The notes under the pieces: generated by a model
Databases searched by the model: none
What the model was told of the DNA's origin: nothing
What the model saw: the letters and a program-made list of their open reading frames with translations, nothing else
Shown: piece by piece, positions 43,292 through 55,800 of the stretch
Numbering within the stretch: position 1 is the first letter of the stretch
Layout: every line of letters begins with the position of its first letter
Translations under genes and position numbers: made by a program
DNA from: an uncultured bacterium
Lineage (GTDB): Bacteria > Patescibacteriota > Gracilibacteria > Absconditabacterales > Absconditicoccaceae
Assembly: GCA_947168725.1 (NCBI GenBank)
Contig: CAMVNA010000006.1
Span: 32,212-96,211, forward strand
Length of the DNA stretch: 64,000 bases
Direction: 5' to 3'

Positions 43292-45163
43292 ATGGCGAGA
43301 AGAAAAGAAAATTCACAGCTAACAACAAAGACTGTGAGAAAGCTAAAAGCAGCTCAATTGGAGCAAAAAGAAAATTGAATAGTAGAGTATGTTATTTATG
43401 TACGTAAATCTACTGAAGACACATCTGGAGAAAGACAAGCTCAATCAATAGCTGACCAGATTGAAAGATGTGTTAATTATGCTAAAGAAAACAATCTTGT
43501 TTTGAAAATGAAACCATCTAAATTTGAATTTGAAACACAGGAAGAATTAGAACTGGAAGATAAAGACAAGGATGCAAAAAATAGAAGAATTTACCAAGAA
43601 ACTAGACAATACTACATTATAAAAGAAAGGATGTCTGGTAGCACACTTGGTAGACCAAAATGGAATAAACTAATTGAAAAAATCAGGAAGTGAGAAATTA
43701 AGTGACTAATATCCTATTCTCCTGACCGTCAAGCTAGAAATATGGTAGATGGTGGAAATATTATAGATTGTGTGGATAATGGACTGGTTGATTTGAAGTA
43801 TACTAATTTCACATTTGAACCAAATTCAGCAGGTAAAATGATGTTGGGAATTTACTTTGTATTCAGCAAACAATACTCTGACAAACTAAGTGAAGATGTG
43901 GACAGATGAAAAAAGTCTTCAGTAGAGAAATGAAACTCACAATGAGAATACAAGTACGGATATCGTAGAGATGAGAATAAACACTTTGTCCCAGATGGTA
44001 CTAATTTTGAATTGATGAAAGAGGCTTTCAGACTTAAGATTGAAGAGAAAGCAAGTGATAAATACATAGCTGACTGGCTAAATGCTAATGGATTTAGTAA
44101 GAGTAGATGAAAAAGAAAAAGTAAGGTAGCACCTCAAGCATTAAGTACAGTGTGGACAGATACTATCTATTATTGAGTGTATACAAATGGAAAAAATATT
44201 CAGGATTTGAGGGATGTGGAATGATTAAACTTTGTCCCAATGATATCTGAAGAGCGACACGACTTACTGGTAGAAAGGTATTTATCCAAAAGTAAAAAAG
44301 TAGAAGTAAAAGCCTCTACTCGTAAAGATGAATATGCTTTCTCTATACCTGAGGCAATGCTAAAATTAAAGGGTACAGATTATTCTCTAAGTCCATACAT
44401 AACCAAGAAAAATCATAGACTAAAGATGTATGAATTAGCACATAAAGAAAATCCAAGCTTAGAACTAGATGAATTTATACAATCAAGCCGAGTTAGATAT
44501 GAAATAAAAACTAACTCAGTAAAAACTAAAAATATAGCTAAAACAAGTACAGGTGCTACAATATCAATCAATCAAGATGAAGTGGAAAAGAAAGTAGCAA
44601 GTGTGATATCTAAAATGAAAATCTCAGACAAAGAATACAAACTCTACATAGACTTCATAAACAATAGGATGGATGATATGGTAAAGAAAAGCAAAGATGA
44701 GAAGAATACTATTAGTATGAGATTAGGGAATGTAATTAAAGACAGAAAAGAATATATCAAAAAACATATGGGAGTGAATTTCAAGAATGATGAAGAAAAG
44801 GCTATATATGATGAAACCATATCTGAATTTGATGAGAAAGAAAGAGTATTAAGAGAAAAGTTGAATAGTATGTTCGTAACAGATAGGAATGTTGCCCTAG
44901 AATTTGAGGCTATAAATAGAGTACTAGAAAGAGCAGCTGAAACCTACAGTAAATCGTCAAACGTTCGGAAGAAAAAATTAGTGAAAAAATTATTTTCGAA
45001 CCTTTATGTCGATAAAGGAAAAGGGCTTACCATCGAGGTAAACCCTTCCTTAAAAAATATTTTAGCATTAAAATGGTTCCAACCAGGGCTTGAGGGAATT
45101 GAACCCCCCACGCGGAGCTTTGGAGACTCCCGCTCTACCACTGAGCTAAAGCCCTATACTTAA
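43292..45163 (+). CDS. large serine recombinase (integrase/resolvase family)
   Basis: 623 aa. N-terminal resolvase domain: YVIYVRKSTEDTSGERQAQS with catalytic Ser40, then ERMSGSTLGRPKW and LISYSPDRQARNMVDGG (the conserved P-D-R-x-x-R). It continues into a recombinase domain (GEYKYGYRRDENKHFVPD, AGWLNANGFSKS-like region) and a Lys/Glu-rich coiled coil with a zinc-poor C-terminus. These enzymes insert elements by two-base-core recombination. The last ~25 codons (from about 45090) are the antisense of tRNA-Trp, giving a tail GLEGIEPPTRSFGDSRSTTE that is not a family feature. The natural C-terminus is therefore fused to the attachment site. Thirteen or so TGA glycines are spread through it. Confidence 0.9.
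45084..45155 (-). tRNA. tRNA-Trp (anticodon CCA)
   Basis: Folds as a complete cloverleaf: acceptor AGGGCTT/AAGCCCT, D arm GCTC/GAGC, anticodon stem GGAGT/GCTCC with loop CTCCAAA (anticodon CCA at 45123-45121), T stem GGGGG/CCCTC with loop TTCAATT, and discriminator G at 45084. The 3' CCA is not encoded. It reads UGG only and cannot read UGA, in keeping with UGA being assigned to glycine. Its 3' end is the apparent attachment site of the mobile element, and rnpB lies 10 bases upstream. Confidence 0.95.
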
Positions 45164-45165
45164 TT

Positions 45166-45511
45166 GTCCAATCAATAAGCCTGATTCTGTGTTTAAAGCA
45201 CGATATATCTAGCAAAGAGTAAATCTTTGATCTTGCACACCTCGTAAGAGGAAGCTTGCATTGGGAAGTGGTTTGCCCCTCGAATAGCAATCTGCTATAC
45301 TGAGCAGAAGTAAGTAAATTAGGTTTACTACCTTCACGTTGCATCTTTCTTGTGAAGCATAACTACCTTACGGTTGCTTCACAATAGTTTCCGTTTCTGT
45401 GGCACTTTCATTTGAGCTTTCGCTGTCCAGCATCCGTGAGATGCCTCCCTTTTTTTAATGTCAGGACTTTCCTAATCTCGGCTATCCGAAACTTTGTGCT
45501 TTGATTGAACG
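45166..45511 (-). ncRNA. rnpB: RNase P RNA
   Basis: Minus-strand RNA of about 346 bases. Conserved core elements are visible: GAGATTAGGAAAGTCC near the 5' end (45485-45470), the AAGTGCCACAGAAA segment, CGTAAGG in a hairpin (about 45375), GGGGCAAACCACTT, and near the 3' end ACAGAATCAGGCTTATTGATTGG. P1 forms from CAATCAA (5') and TTGATTG (3', 45167-45175). It is the catalytic RNA that trims tRNA 5' leaders; its protein partner rnpA is at 23.9 kb. tRNA-Trp lies just downstream and is probably co-transcribed. Confidence 0.93.
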
Positions 45512-45558
45512 AGGTAGAGTATATAGAAATTATATTTTTTTTCAAGAGTTGTTAATCA

Positions 45559-46566
45559 CTATTCTATTGTTTTTTTGATTCATTGAATCTCTTTCCATAG
45601 TACACGATTTGCATAGATTAATGCATCAATATCTTCAGGTTCTCGAGTTCTACCAAATAAATCTAATTCCTCAGAATAGTGGAAAGGAACAATATATTTG
45701 TTGTTATTCTGTGAGTAAAGTTTGTTGAAAATTTCCATGAAATGTCAGTTTTTCATTATTGAAGAAACTACAAAAATATTGTGAGATCAGAATTGATTTT
45801 CATTTAGTCGTTTACATAACATACCTGAATAAAATTCAAGTGTTTGAACAACGATATTTTTAGCAAAAGGATTTTCTTCAATTTCTTCGTAATTTTTGTA
45901 CCAATATTTTGAAATTCAGTTGTCTTTGTACATTTGCATCAAAGAATTTACTCAAAGATTTAAGCTATCTATACGACTATAAAATCCATTTTCGATTAAA
46001 ACTCATTTACAGTGAGAATCCCTAATATACAATAGGAGAAAATCATCTATATGCATATTGTTTCTCAAATATGTGATTGTTTGGAAACTTTCAGGATAGA
46101 TTTCTATATTTTTTTGTGACAGGAAGTCTCAAAACCTATCGTTGAATGTTCTACATGTTTCTCTATTGAGAAAAACTAAAATAATCCTGCACGAAATTTC
46201 TCAAGATTCTCAAATTAAGAATTGTTTTTTTACTCAATTAACTATGATTTGATCAATATGTGAAAAAAGGAATTTTTCTCTAGTCTGTTTTTCTGCTTCG
46301 AATATTTTTTTTTGGATAATTGATTGAATATCAGCTAGAGTTAGTTTTTTTTCACTTTCAAAACTTATATCATAGCTAAAAAATGTAAATCTTTGATCAT
46401 CTAGTAAAAAAATATGTTTGTATTTTGGATGTTGAGTGGTAGAATCTATGATGTTTGATAGGGGTTCGTATAATAAGTAATTTTGTAATCAGAATTCTGT
46501 TTGAGACTTTATTACGCGAAACTTTGGATACTTTGGATCATAGTTTTCCTGCCGTAAATAAAACAT
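45559..46566 (-). CDS. hypothetical protein, possible FtsA/PilM-like fold
   Basis: 335 aa. Starts MFYLRQENYDPKYPKFRVIK. The layout (FTFFSYDISFESEKKLTLAD, then a nucleotide-domain-like FLLLYIRDSHCKGVLIENGF followed by SLNLGVNSLMQMY) faintly recalls actin-like FtsA/PilM proteins, in which a hydrophobic strand with DxGxxxTxxxxxxxG precedes a G-x-x-x-x-T helix; the phosphate residues themselves are not clear. No membrane segment. It has a promoter with a 16-bp spacer and a long leader containing an 11-bp hairpin, so its expression may be regulated. Function unknown. Confidence 0.6.
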
Positions 46567-46619
46567 CTTAGCAAAAAAATAAAAAATTAAAATTCTGATT
46601 TTTTATTGTTGATTTTATG

Positions 46620-46668
46620 ATATCCAAAAATGTGTGTTTTTCAAGTGAAGAATTTGGTTTTTGGATAT
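46620..46668 (-). promoter_or_regulatory. leader hairpin upstream of the 335-aa gene
   Basis: Perfect 11-bp inverted repeat ATATCCAAAAA (46620-46630) / TTTTTGGATAT (46658-46668) in the untranslated leader between the promoter and the ATG at 46566. It could be an attenuator, a protein-binding site or an insertion footprint. Confidence 0.5.
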
Positions 46669-46676
46669 ATGGCGTT

Positions 46677-46704
46677 CTTATAAAATAAAAAGCAGAAAAG
46701 TCAA
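46677..46704 (-). promoter_or_regulatory. promoter of the 335-aa gene
   Basis: Minus-strand -35 TTGACT (46704-46699), 16-bp spacer, -10 TATAAG (46682-46677). Confidence 0.5.
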
Positions 46705-46734
46705 TCCAAAATTGACCTAATTTCGACCGAATTT

Positions 46735-46763
46735 TTGCAAAAAATTATTTTTACGAGTATAAT
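46735..46763 (+). promoter_or_regulatory. promoter of the giant surface protein gene
   Basis: -35 TTGCAA (46735-46740), 17-bp spacer, -10 TATAAT (46758-46763). The predicted transcript start near 46770 supports translation from the ATG at 46803 rather than the GTG at 46767. Confidence 0.55.
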
Positions 46764-46802
46764 ATTGTGACAATCGATTTTATAAATATTGGGAAGTTGA
46801 TT

Positions 46803-49800
46803 ATGAAAAAATTTGTGAATATTGTCACGGTATTAGTTATGGTAATTGGGAATATTATAACCCCATTTGCTAATGCGACAGGAGAGGTACAAGAAATTTA
46901 TTCACAAGAAACCACTCAAACAGAAAGTGGTAATGATTTTGATTTAAACGGAACAGGTTCTGATAATTGAGATAGTACTGATTTAACCGAGTGAGAAGGA
47001 ACTGAAGCTTGAAAAGAAAATAATGTAAATGAAAATCCACAATCAAAGTTGCCAGAAGTAGGGAAATGAGATGGAGATGCTGGTACATGAACGACGGAAA
47101 ATAAATCTTGAACAGATTTACCGGAAACAAATACGTGAGATAATAATGATATTACATGATCAGCAGAAAATGAAACATGAGCAGATACACCAAGAACAGA
47201 TACATCAAAAATAGATACATGAGATACTAACGATAGTGCATGAACAGAGAAAAGTGGGACAAGAGGAGTTACACCAGAAGAGGAAAGCTTAGAATCAATT
47301 GCAACTAGATTATGAATAGATCGAGAAACTCAGGCTGTATACTATGCTGTATTGGCATGAATATCTGTAAGAGACTATGAATGAACAGCAGAACAAGATG
47401 AAATAATTAGAACGTATTTGTTAGATCATGAAGATGAGATATCGGAAGGTTCTAATCCTAAATATCCAAGGTGGCTTACTCGAAATTTTAACGATATTGT
47501 TTATACGTGAGTGGTTAGATGAAAATTATTTACCATTACGTTAATGGATAGAAATCTGTGAGCAAAGGAAACATGAATATGAGCTGATGCCTCAATAGAC
47601 TCATATGGATATTATTACCAGTGGTGAAACAATTTTCCATTTCATTTTGATACTAATTTGAATGATATAAATTCGACAAAAGTAGACACGTTGTGATTCT
47701 GACCAGGTAAGCGATTCTATTGGAATAAGTTCATAAAGTGAAATGATGGAGATGGAGATTGGTCAGATGAGTGAAATAATAATTTATGGTGATGAGCATG
47801 AGATAATCAGGGAAATAACTATTGAGAAGATGGTATTAACAGACAGTGACCATGTCCAGAATGATACTATATCCCTTCAGCAAAAGAATGGCATGAGTTA
47901 TTAGAAGTATTTTTGGCTAATAATGATGTCGAAGCAATATCAAGTAACTGAAAAATTTATCCAGATTTTGTAGGTGATGAGTGATGAGCTGCATACGAGC
48001 CAGATGAACAAATTATCGCATCATTTTTAGAGACATTTAATATTCCGTATGCATGACGTATCAGATGAGATTGAACAGTGGATCGTGTTTGATCAGGAAT
48101 ACACATCTGGACATCTACACCTAAAGATGAAAAATCTTTACAAATTGAATTTAGAGATGATCGTATAAATCTTTGATGATGGAAAACGATTCGTGTAATA
48201 GCAATGCCAGTGCGTTGTTTTAAAAGTGTAGAAACAGAAAATGTAAGTTATACAGTAACATATATTCAAGATGGTGAACAAACAACAGAATCAGTTGAGT
48301 ACTGAGAGTATTTACAAGAGCCAGAACATATAGAGAAGGAAGAATGATATAGTTGGTCATGATGGCGTCTGAGTGGATCAGATTCGTTTTTTGATTTTAC
48401 AGGAACTGCAATTACAGGAGATATTACACTGATAGCCACATGGGGATGTGCCTCAGATTATCATGAATGGAGTGGAGCATGTGAATCAAATACTAAAGTT
48501 GAAATTTGTGAACAAACATGATGAGTAGAACATTCAACATATATAGTAACATGAGTAGATGTTACATGGAATGTAGCATCATGAGATTGGAATCCGACTC
48601 CTGCATGTGGATGGAAATGTATAGAAAATTATCATAAAAGTTGAGATGTATGCTACCCTGATGAATTTAATTTTACAATAGGGGAAAATGCGCATATAGA
48701 TACAGAGTGAAGTACAGAAAATGGAAAAGTAGCATATGGATCTGATATAGTATTAAAAGCTAGAGCTAAGAATGGATATGCATTTAGGTGATGGGAACTT
48801 ATAGGTTTAGAATGATCGTGAGAAGTATCTACGGATACTAGTAATGATACATGATTTAGTATGCCTGCTAATGATTTGTATGTTACTCCGATGTCTAAAC
48901 CAATACTGTATACTATACTATATAATAATATATCTGGTGCAACTATGGAGGATAATCCGACTAGTTATAATATAGAAACTTCAAGTTTTACATTGAATAA
49001 TCCATCAAAAGTTGGATATACATTTGGAGGATGGACAGGAAGTAATGGAGATACTCCACAATTGACAGTAACTGTAGAACAATGAAGCATGTGAAATAAG
49101 GTATATAATGCAACATGGATACCAAATACATGAACAAAATATAGAGTGCTTCATATACGGGAAAGAGCTAATAGTAACGGATATTCTTTACATGAAGATG
49201 AAGTTTTATCAGGGACAACAGATGAGTATACAGAAGCAAAAGCAAGAGAGTATACTGGATTTGTACAAACAGGTACTATAAGACAAAAAACTATCAATGG
49301 AGATGGAAGTACTTATGTTAGAATTTTTTATGATAGAATTAGATACTCAATTACATTTGATAGTAATTGAGGAACTGCAATAGAAACATTAACATGAAAA
49401 TATGAACAAACTCTGGAAGCTCCAACGAATCCAACTAGATGATGATATACTTTTAGTGGATGGGAGCCTAGTTTCCCAGCGACAATGCCACTATGATGAT
49501 TAAATCTAGTAGCACAATGGACAAAAAAATCATCATGATGATGAGGTGGGGGATGATCATCATCTACACCAGACAAAACACCAGAAAATACATGAACACT
49601 TGTTACGTGAGAAAATGTGGTATCAACATGATTAGATGCTATAAGTGAAGTAGCTAACATGGATATAAATGTAGGGACTACAGCTCCAGTTGCTACAAGA
49701 ATGATCAGTTTAGGTAAAAGTATGTTGGGAGCTATAGAGGAAACTAAATGAGTAGAGGAAAAATGAAAAGATCTTGAATTATGAGAAGAAGATAAATTAA

Positions 49801-52800
49801 AAGAGATGGGTGAAATAAAGGGATATAGTGGTAATTATGCTGTATTGTTATCATGAGTACAATTTAATATAGCAATAAGAACATTAGCAGAAGATAGTGC
49901 TGTTTGGCATGGTAGATGATGGGAGGATATAGCTACAAATATTGGTGAGATAGTTCAGGCACAAAGTATGCCATCATGAGTAACAACAGAATTCTTATCG
50001 GCGCCAAATTCACCATATCCAGTATATGGGTGGTATGATCATCATATATTATATTATTATACTGAAGCGAGTGTGATTTATATGAATCCAGATTCGAGTC
50101 ATATGTTTGAAGGTCATGAATCATTAGAAAGTATAGATATGGATGATTGGGACACGAGTAATGTAACAACTATGACAAGTATGTTTTCTAATTGTAGTAG
50201 TTTAACAAGTTTGGATGTAAGTAGTTGGGACACGAGTAGTGTAACAACTATGGGAAGTATGTTTTATGGTTGTAGTAGTTTAACAAGTTTGAATGTAAGT
50301 AATTTTGATACATCGAATGTGACAAATATGTTAAATATGTTTTCTAGTTGTAGTAGTTTAACAAGTTTGGATGTAAGTAGTTGGGACACGAGTAGTGTAA
50401 CAACTATGGATGGTATGTTTTCTAATTGTAGTAGTTTAACAAGTTTGGATGTAAGTAGTTGGGACACTAGTAATGTAACGATTATGGGAAGTATGTTTAG
50501 GGGTTGTAGTAGTTTAACAAGTTTGAATGTAAGTAATTTTGATACATCGAATGTGACAAATATGTCGTATATGTTTAGGGGTTGTAGTAATTTAACAAGT
50601 TTGGATGTAAGTAGTTGGGATACATCGAAAGTGACAAATATGTTAAATATGTTTTCTAGTTGTAGTAGTTTAACAAGTTTGGATGTAAGTAGTTGGGACA
50701 CTAGTAATGTAACGATTATGGGAAGTATGTTTAGGGGTTGTAGTAGTTTAACAAGTTTGAATGTAAGTAATTTTGATACATCGAATGTGACAAATATGTC
50801 GTATATGTTTAGGGGTTGTAGTAATTTAACAAGTTTGGATGTAAGTAGTTGGGATACATCGAAAGTGACAAATATGTCATATATGTTCCAGAATTGTACA
50901 GCATTAACAAGATTGAATTTAAATACTTGGGATGTGTCAAAAGTTACGACTAAAAATTATATGTTTGACGGGTGTAGTAATTTGTCTGATTTGAAGGTGA
51001 ATTTGTGGACAACTATGAGTGGAACTATGACATATATGTTTAGAGGTTGTGGTAAATTAACTTCATTGGATTTGAGTAATTGGGATACATCGAAGGTGAC
51101 AAATGTGTCATATATGTTTCAGAATTGTACCTGATTAACAAGTCTGAACTTGGGGAATTGGGATTCGTCGAAAATTACAAGTACAATATATATGTTTGAT
51201 GGTGATAATAAATTAAAAACAATATATGCCAGTACATGATTTAATGGATCTAAGGTAACATCGTCCAATTATATGTTTAGAAATTGTACAAGTATAGAAT
51301 GATGAAACGGAACCACGTATAATAGTTCTTATACGAACAAAACTTATGCCAGAATCGATGCTGCTGGTACGTCATGATATTTTACGATGGCTATGACAGC
51401 GACATTACTGCCATGAACCACTTTTAATCAAAAAATAAAAAAATTAGTGAATTCAAGTGCAACAAACAATACGCAAGATACAAGTATAACACAGATAATT
51501 CAATGGACGGGAAATAGTATTCCATCGTGAGTAACGACAACAACAGTTTCTGCTACAACATCAGAAGTGCCAGTGTATGCATGGTATAGTAACGGAATAG
51601 TTTATTACTATACAACTGCAAGTAAGATATATTTGGATCCGACTTCTAGAAGTATGTTTTATAATTTTAAGGGGTTAAATACGTTGGATACAACTAATTG
51701 GGATACATCAAATGTAACTAATATGCAAAGTATGTTTCAAGAGTGTAGTGGTTTAATAAATTTAGATGTAAGCAATTGGGATACATCAAATGTGACGGAT
51801 ATGAGTAGTATGTTTTATAGAGCTAGGAGCTTAACAGGTTTGGATTTATCTAGTTGGGATACATCAAATGTAACTAATATGTATCTTATGTTTGCTAGTT
51901 GCGATTCATTAGTTTCATTGAATGTACGTAATTGGGATACTTCGAATGTAACTAATATGGGACAGATGTTTTATGGATTACCTGTAACAGAATTAGATGT
52001 AAGTAATTTTGATACATCAAGTGTAACCAATATGTCGAATATGTTCAGACAATGTAGGAATTTAACAAGTTTAAACATAAAAAATTGGGATACATCAAGT
52101 GTAACTAATATGGAATGACTGATTAGCCAGTGTAATAGTTTAACATATTTGGATTTGAGTGGTTGGAATACATCAAATGTAACTAACATGTATTTTGCAT
52201 TTTATGCAAATGTAAATCTAACGTGATTAAACATAACAAATTGGGATACATCAAGTGTAACCAATATGCAAAGTATGTTTGCTAGTTTATATAAATTAAG
52301 AAAAATATATGCGAGTGATAGTTTTGTAACATCATCAGTTATAACTTGAACGAGTATGTTTAATAATGATTCACTTTTAGTTTGATGAAATGGGACAACG
52401 TGGAGTAGTAGTCATACAAATCAAGAATATGCCAGAATAGATAGAGCAGGAACTCCATGATATTTCACGATGATTGATACTACTAAACCAGTGGGAAATT
52501 TATCATCAACAAACACAATAAAAAGTACAAGTCAAAGATTAACATGAACATGTACAGACGATGTATGAATAACAAAATATTATTTTGGTACAAGTAGTAA
52601 TCCAGCAGATAGTGCTTATACAACAATTGGAAATATTGGGGTAGCAAGTTATACAACATGAATAAATGTAACAGCAGCATGAACATATTATCTATTTTGT
52701 AAAGACAATGCGTGAAATATAAGTACAGGAGAAAGTAAGAGTTATTATACTATTACAGTACACAACATGCTAAATGCTGTAAGTGCAGCCGAGTGATATA

Positions 52801-55800
52801 CACGTGAAACTACTTCTCATGGAATAATAAGTTGTACAGTAATGTGAACAGTAAATAGTACTACTTATCCAGAAGATAGTGTGCATACTTATATATTGCC
52901 ACAGGGTAGCTATATTATTGGACAATCTTGGTCGGAAATTTCACAATATATGGATGACCATCATATTTTATGATATTCAAGTAGTGATAACGTAACTCCA
53001 TCTTGTAATCAACCAGTATCTCAGAATGTAAATTGAAATATAACGAAGTATTTTTGGTTCAATAGGGAGCATTATAATCTGACATTAACAAAGAATACGT
53101 GAATAGATAAACTATATTATAAAGTGAATGGAGCTGCCAATTATAGCAATACATGAGCAAGTACAGTTATAACAGGAGTAAAAGCATGATCAGATATATA
53201 TGCATATGCAACAGCTCAGGCAGGATATACACCAAGTATAACTTCAAGTAATCCACAAATATGGAACGCAATTACAGGAAATAAGACATTTTCACCGACA
53301 GCTAGAGATGAAAGTGGTCCAGTATGTACGTGGTGAACTCCAAGTGCAACATATATAAAAACTTGATGACATGGTCAAATAAGGTTAACATGTACAGATG
53401 CGGTATGAATAAGCACAACATCATTAAGTGCTCATGATATTCACATGGATGTGGATAATGCGTTATCTTTAAGTGATGCTACGGTGTGATGAACATCAAC
53501 GAACAGAACATTTACATTTACATATACAGGTTTATCTCTGCCAGATGGAAGAGTTCTGTTTGAGTTAAAAGATTGTGCAGTAGAAGATACTAATAGAAAT
53601 TGTTCTGATAGTGTTTTTAGTACCGTAAAAGTGATAGTAGATAACACTCCAACATCATTCCATAGATGGGAATATATTTCTGGAACTAATGTATATGAAA
53701 GTGGTACAGATTATTGGATAAAACCAGGGGGTAGTATTACATTATCTACATTATATGATGATAATTATTATGTAGGTCAAACTATTCTTCGTTTCGAAGA
53801 AAATGGTGAAACTATAGCATCAAGAGTGAATAGTTGAGATTTTGCCGATTGGCTTACTGGTACAAATATTGATATTGTATCGGCAACATGTATAGATGAT
53901 GATTGAAATTGTGGTAATGAAGACTCATTATATAGATGGTATACAGAAATTCCAAGTACAGCTGTTGATAAAAACTTCATATGAAAGGTTTATGCATACG
54001 ATAAGATACGAAATAATGCACCAGGTTATCAAACCATCAATGCATTAAAAATCGATGGAACTAGTCCAACCTGCACTTGGTGAACTCCAACTAATTCATA
54101 TCTAAAAGCTTGAGCAACAGGAAGTATAACATTAACATGTGTAGATACTGGATCAGGAATCCCTAGCTCATGATTATCTGCTAACGATTTGGAAACTATA
54201 TATAGTAATCTTTTTGGTAGCAATCATTTATCTTTTAGTGATGCGGTGGTATGATGAACGGCATCAAATAGGACATATACATTCGCATATACAGCACCAA
54301 CTGCTTCTAACTTAGATGGTAGTGTGACTTTAAAATTACCTGCAAATACAATTTCTGATAATGTATGAAATAAAAACAATAATACTCCTTCAGCATCGAG
54401 CATTAAAGTAGATACAAAAAAACCAACGTGTAGTATATCACAGAGTCCAACTACATCAACAAGTGGAAATGTAACATTAACGGTAAATTATGCTACAGAG
54501 ACGAACCAGATAAGTACATGATATAGCTGGGATGGAAGCAGTTATAGTAGTACAAAGACGAATAGTGTAAGTTCAAATGGAACATATACGGCATACGTAA
54601 AGGATGCTGCATGAAATACATGAAGTTGTACTAAAACGGTAAGTAATATAGATAATACTAAGCCAGAAGCAACTATAAGTAGTACAAGTCACCAGAAAGC
54701 AACGCTTCAGACAGCAACGTTAAATTGTACAGATGATGTATGAGTAGTAAGTTATTATTGGTGAACAACTGCTCCGACAACAAGTACTACTTATACAACA
54801 GTAACGAGTACAACAAATTTCAGTACGCTAAGATCAGTAACAGCAGCATGAACATATTATTTAGCATGTAAAGATGCTGTATGAAATGTAAGTACAACTA
54901 AATCTATTGTATATAGAAGTTATACAGTACATAACATGTTAAATGCTGTGGATAAGGCAGAATGAACATATGACACAACGAATTATCCAGAGGAAAGCGT
55001 ATATACATATGTTATACCAAATGGAACAATGATATGATTTAGTAGTGTGTATACTATACCAGGAGCTGCAAGCCAAAGTACATACATGTGATATACAACC
55101 AGTTCTTCTGGTGCTCCAAATTCAAGGATTGCGGGTGTAATAGTATCCAGTAATAATACGTTTTATTTTTGGTTTAATAGAACAAAACATAATGTAGAAT
55201 TCCAAAATCGAGATGGAACTATTTTGCAGAGTAATATACTGAAGTATGGAGCAATGCCTGAGTATACATGAAATACTCCAGAAAGACCTGATACAGATCG
55301 CTATTATTATAATTTTTCATGATGGAATCCTACTATAACAACTGTAACAACAGGAGCAACTTATACAGCTGAATTTACATCAATAGAAAAATATACGGCT
55401 CAAATAGTATCTAATAATACATCATATTGAACTGTGGATACTGGTTCTGTATCTTGGCCTTCCTATTGGCCTGTTAACTTTGTTCAATCTTGAAATACGT
55501 TAGAGTTTAAACGTATAGGAATGGGGATTCTTCAAACATTTGCTGTCGTAACAGCTACTCCATCTACATCAACTGCACAATATACATATTCATTTAGTTG
55601 ATGGAATATTGGACTTGGATGTGGTTCATCAAATTGTACTATTACTGGAGAGTTTGTAAGGACAGTGAATCAGTATACATTAACATTAAATGCCTGAACA
55701 TGAGTAGCAAATGTAAATGGATGATGAACATATAATTATAATTCTGGTGTATCAATCAGTGCAACATGTAAGACGGCAAGTGGATATACATTTAGCGGAT

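Larger units (their letters stand above)
32108..45083. mobile_element. integrated mobile element at tRNA-Trp (rolling-circle Rep, type III R-M, serine recombinase)
   Basis: About 13 kb bounded on the right by the 3' end of tRNA-Trp and on the left somewhere in 31.8-32.2 kb. It carries a Rep protein, HTH and HU-like DNA-binding proteins, a three-gene metabolic/ADP-ribose cluster, Mod-Res plus an unknown gene, small ORFs and the recombinase next to the attachment site. This is the usual layout of an integrative plasmid or small integrative element. No conjugation genes, capsid genes or partition genes were recognised. The limits are inferred, because serine recombinases leave only short identities. 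Confidence 0.7.

Noticed and set aside
46767..46802. GTG start 12 codons before the giant gene's ATG
   Set aside because: It lies at the predicted transcript start and would spoil the signal peptide's short basic N-terminus.
49328..49660. Antisense frame of 110 codons with His and Asp runs
   Set aside because: Mirror of the Gly/Ser hinge and InlB repeat of the giant gene (TCATCA from TGATGA).
50100..52440. Regular ~78-base repeats that could look like a CRISPR array
   Set aside because: The repeats are in frame, code for the 26-residue BspA-type unit and have no unrelated spacers.
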